DNA of 64,000 bases, from positions 930,001 to 994,000 of the forward strand of contig NZ_JAPEMT010000003.1 in the NCBI RefSeq assembly GCF_026342435.1, given 5' to 3'. This document shows, in pieces, positions 61,937 to 64,000 of the stretch (position 1 is the stretch's first letter; each line of letters begins with the position of its first letter). The position numbers and the translations under genes were made by a program. The notes under the pieces are model-generated. The model worked only from the letters and a program-made list of their open reading frames with translations, ran no database searches and was not told the origin of the DNA. The stretch is from Streptomyces sp. NBC_00237. GTDB lineage: Bacteria; Actinomycetota; Actinomycetes; Streptomycetales; Streptomycetaceae.

Positions 61937-62162
61937 GGCATACCTCCCCAGCACGCCTAACCAACGCGACCAACTTCACCAGCTTCGCTTAGCCGCTTGG
62001 TCCACCTGCTGATGCCCCGACATCCCGCCGATGCCCCAGCGCCGTAGCCAGCGAACGCACGGCTACGGCGCACCGCCCGCCCCCAGAGGAGGTACGCCTG
62101 AATCTGTTGGCGCTGATGCGACGGGAGGCTGCCATCCCAAAGTACCGATGAAGAAGGCCCAG

Positions 62163-62417
62163 ATGACGCACGACGAGGCACTCAAGCAGCTCAGCCACCT
62201 CGCGCGCGAGAGGGCATTCGGAAGGCATGTCGGATCCGACCGCCTCATCCAGGCCGGACTGGATGCCCTGATCGCCGGCTTCGAGAGCCCTTCACTCGCC
62301 CTGCTGGCGGGACTCCTCCGCAGCGAGGAACCCGAAGCACCCGAGCTCTTCGACCAGGTGTTGGAGGAGCTGGGGCTGGCCTTTCACCCGCCGGCCGACC
62401 CGCGAGCCGCGAAGTAG
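62163..62417 (+). CDS. Small hypothetical protein, first gene of a pair
   Basis: An 84-aa helical protein; ATG 62163 with AGAAGG upstream (ATG 62148 possible). It reads ALKQLSHLARERAFGRHVGS, then AGLDALIAGFESPSLALLAG and ELFDQVLEELGLAFHPPADP. It is probably a small all-alpha domain. The next gene starts 3 nt after its stop, so they are translationally coupled. No family name can be given. Confidence 0.75.
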   Translation: MTHDEALKQLSHLARERAFGRHVGSDRLIQAGLDALIAGFESPSLALLAGLLRSEEPEAPELFDQVLEELGLAFHPPADPRAAK

Positions 62418-62420
62418 GCG

Positions 62421-62672
62421 ATGGCCTACTGGATCGCCAGCCAGATCGCGGACGGGTCTCTCCACCCGGCCACCGGAACACACCTCATCTGGGCGGACAT
62501 CGCCTACGACCTCGGTTACCCCGAGGACCTGCAACATCTCGTCTCCTGCGCGATCAATCTGGACGACTGGGAAGAGAGCTGGGGCGTCTCGCGTGAAGAG
62601 CTCAACCGGGAAGCAGTCGAGGCAGCCAACCAGTTCCTGAGTAGACGACGCCGACACGACGACGAGCACTGA
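62421..62672 (+). CDS. Small hypothetical protein, second gene of the pair
   Basis: An 83-aa acidic helical protein: MAYWIASQIADGSLHPATGT, HLIWADIAYDLGYPEDLQHL, INLDDWEESWGVSREELNRE. The pattern recalls small immunity-type or adaptor proteins encoded next to a partner, but no family is recognised. Coupled to the preceding gene, with which it may form a complex. Confidence 0.75.
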   Translation: MAYWIASQIADGSLHPATGTHLIWADIAYDLGYPEDLQHLVSCAINLDDWEESWGVSREELNREAVEAANQFLSRRRRHDDEH

Positions 62673-62781
62673 CCCGCAGGTCACGCCAAACCGAGCAGGG
62701 TGTAGCTCTCTCGCAGTGAGTGGGCATGGTTGCGGGTAGCGGCCTCGTCCGGGTGGGGGGAGACTGTGTGATCATGTCCGC

Positions 62782-63333
62782 ATGACGGCTGGTCGGATCA
62801 TCTTCCTCAACGGAACTTCCAGTTCGGGGAAGTCGAGCATTGCCCGGGAGCTGCTCGACATCCTGGACGATGGCGTCTTCTTCCACCTGGCCGTCGACAG
62901 CTTCAACGCGATGCGCACCAAGCGGGACCTCTCACCGGAGGAACTCGACACCGCGCTGCGCCGGACAAGGATGGGCTTCCATCGCTCGATCGCGGTCATG
63001 GCCGAGGTGGGCAACGATGTCATCGTCGATCATGTACTCAGTGAGCCGTGGCGGCTTGTCGACTGCCTGAGCGTGCTGCCTCCGGAGGATGTGCTGTTCG
63101 TCGGCGTCCGCTGCTCGCTGGACGAACTGGTCCGCAGGGAAGCGGCGCGTGGTGATCGCCCTTCGGGTCTTGCGGCGCTGCAGTACGACCTGGTCCATGA
63201 GCATGGTGATTACGACGTCGAATGCGACACCAGCACAACAGACCCGCGTGAATGTGCCGAGCTGATCAAGAAATTCCTCCCACACAGGCCAACACCCACC
63301 GCCTTCAGCCGTCTTCGCGCACGGTTTCTCTGA
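62782..63333 (+). CDS. Chloramphenicol-phosphotransferase-like P-loop kinase
   Basis: A 183-aa kinase of the CPT family, which phosphorylates the primary hydroxyl of chloramphenicol in its producer. The P-loop GTSSSGKSS, the catalytic-base Asp in FHLAVDSFNAM, VIVDHVLSEPWRLVDCL and DVLFVGVRCSLDELVRREAA are all present and the length matches. Many streptomycetes carry such proteins with other or unknown substrates, so the resistance role is not certain. The ATG has no strong ribosome-binding site. Confidence 0.85.
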   Translation: MTAGRIIFLNGTSSSGKSSIARELLDILDDGVFFHLAVDSFNAMRTKRDLSPEELDTALRRTRMGFHRSIAVMAEVGNDVIVDHVLSEPWRLVDCLSVLPPEDVLFVGVRCSLDELVRREAARGDRPSGLAALQYDLVHEHGDYDVECDTSTTDPRECAELIKKFLPHRPTPTAFSRLRARFL

Positions 63334-63340
63334 GGATTGT

Positions 63341-64000
63341 TCAGGCTGTCAGGCGGTAACCAGCCTGGTCGGGACGGGGATAGAGACGGGCATGCTCCTC
63401 TTGCACGTGATAGTGCCAGTAGGCGGTGAAGTCGCCGTTGCTGATGATCGCGCGGAGCTGGAGGAGGGCCTCGGCGCCGGGGACGCTCCATCGACTGCCG
63501 GTGATCGCGAGGCGGTCGGCGACCAGATGCCTGGCCGCTCCCTCGATCGCGCCGCTGCCGATCGGCCAGCCCCGGGCGAGGGCCTGGTCGTAGTGGAGGA
63601 AGTCGCAGTTGTTCCGCAGGTAGCGGATCGCTTTGTCGACGGCGGTGCGCTGTTCACTGGTCAGTTGGTGGTCGGCCTCGGTGCTCAGGGCGGTGACCGT
63701 GTCGTGGGTAGCACCGTTCAGCAGACGGACGGCGTGGACGGCAACCCAGTCCTCGCCGTCCGGGTCGGTGGGGCGGAAGAAGCAGCGGGCGGCGGCCCAG
63801 AGTTTCTCCAGAACGTGCACGATGTCCAGGACGATGTGGATCTTTATGCCGCGGCGGGCGGCTTCGGCCTGGATGAGGTCGAGTTGGTGACGTGCGCCGT
63901 CGACCAGGACGACCCAGTCGCGGCGGTGCCCGGGGTCGCGAGCGGCGGCTTGGTCGAAAGCCTGGGCGATGACCTGCTCGGGGTCGTGCTCGACGGAGCC
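63341..64000 (-). CDS. ISKra4-family transposase, C-terminal part (runs off the window)
   Basis: 220 codons of the transposase are visible, entering from the right edge: EHDPEQVIAQAFDQAAARDP, RDWVVLVDGARHQLDLIQAE, IHIVLDIVHVLEKLWAAARC, ARGWPIGSGAIEGAARHLVA with the region of the catalytic Glu, and LQLRAIISNGDFTAYWHYHV before the stop at 63341. No lesion is visible, unlike the copy at 19075-20101. The stop lies only 8 bp from the convergent kinase gene. Confidence 0.9.
   Translation of the reverse strand, partial: GSVEHDPEQVIAQAFDQAAARDPGHRRDWVVLVDGARHQLDLIQAEAARRGIKIHIVLDIVHVLEKLWAAARCFFRPTDPDGEDWVAVHAVRLLNGATHDTVTALSTEADHQLTSEQRTAVDKAIRYLRNNCDFLHYDQALARGWPIGSGAIEGAARHLVADRLAITGSRWSVPGAEALLQLRAIISNGDFTAYWHYHVQEEHARLYPRPDQAGYRLTA

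Overview
The window is high-GC DNA with the codon pattern, GTG starts and gene families of a Streptomyces (or close actinomycete) chromosome. Insertion-sequence debris, truncated genes and secreted or accessory genes dominate, and housekeeping operons are absent. That is typical of an accessory or subtelomeric arm, but no telomere or replication gene is visible, so the placement is inference.

Layout. 1-2.6 kb: nested transposons (an ISL3-family end and a complete ISAzo13-family element, both inserted in one IS256-family transposase gene). 2.9-8.6 kb: an HNH nuclease remnant, a flagellin-N/YidB-like fusion protein, a GcvH paralogue without its lipoyl-lysine, a membrane protein with about 18 copies of a 12-residue repeat, and a methyltransferase remnant. 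8.8-20.1 kb: a divergent tRNA-Trp, an intact IS3 element inside a small ORF, small secreted and cytosolic unknowns, recombinase and transposase fragments, DUF4386 membrane proteins, a second IS3 element with fused ORFs, and an ISKra4 remnant. 20.1-25.5 kb: a proline-rich 37-aa peptide gene next to a protein-isoaspartate-methyltransferase homologue (an imiditide-like arrangement), a MITE-like repeat, a restriction-endonuclease-like protein and a Tat-exported PI-PLC. 25.8-28.3 kb: a graveyard of group II intron, IS3, MFS transporter and other transposase pieces.

28.5-35.3 kb is calmer: a CsbD stress protein, a P-loop ATPase with a membrane-anchored ligand-binding protein, and a secreted amidase. 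35.6-48.4 kb carries two regulated modules. One is a TetR regulator divergent from a metallo-hydrolase. The other is a GH3 glycosidase divergent from an MFS transporter/phosphatase pair, with helically phased ACTAAGT/ACTTAGT half-sites between them and a TetR gene alongside. A MurE-like ligase, a LexA-like fragment and an RHS fragment lie between. 48.5-60.9 kb holds a spore-photoproduct-lyase-like radical SAM protein and a series of exported proteins (YVTN propeller, M14 carboxypeptidase, lamin-tail protein, I36-type inhibitor, lipoprotein), then a WGR-domain propeller protein. 60.9-64 kb: a broken formaldehyde dehydrogenase fused to an IS630 remnant, a two-gene unknown operon, a CPT-like phosphotransferase, and an ISKra4 transposase running off the end.

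The best candidates for undescribed biology are the flagellin/YidB fusion in a non-flagellated lineage, the 37-aa peptide/methyltransferase pair, the ATPase/receptor pair, and the 12-residue-repeat membrane protein. All family assignments come from reading the translations; no database search was run.
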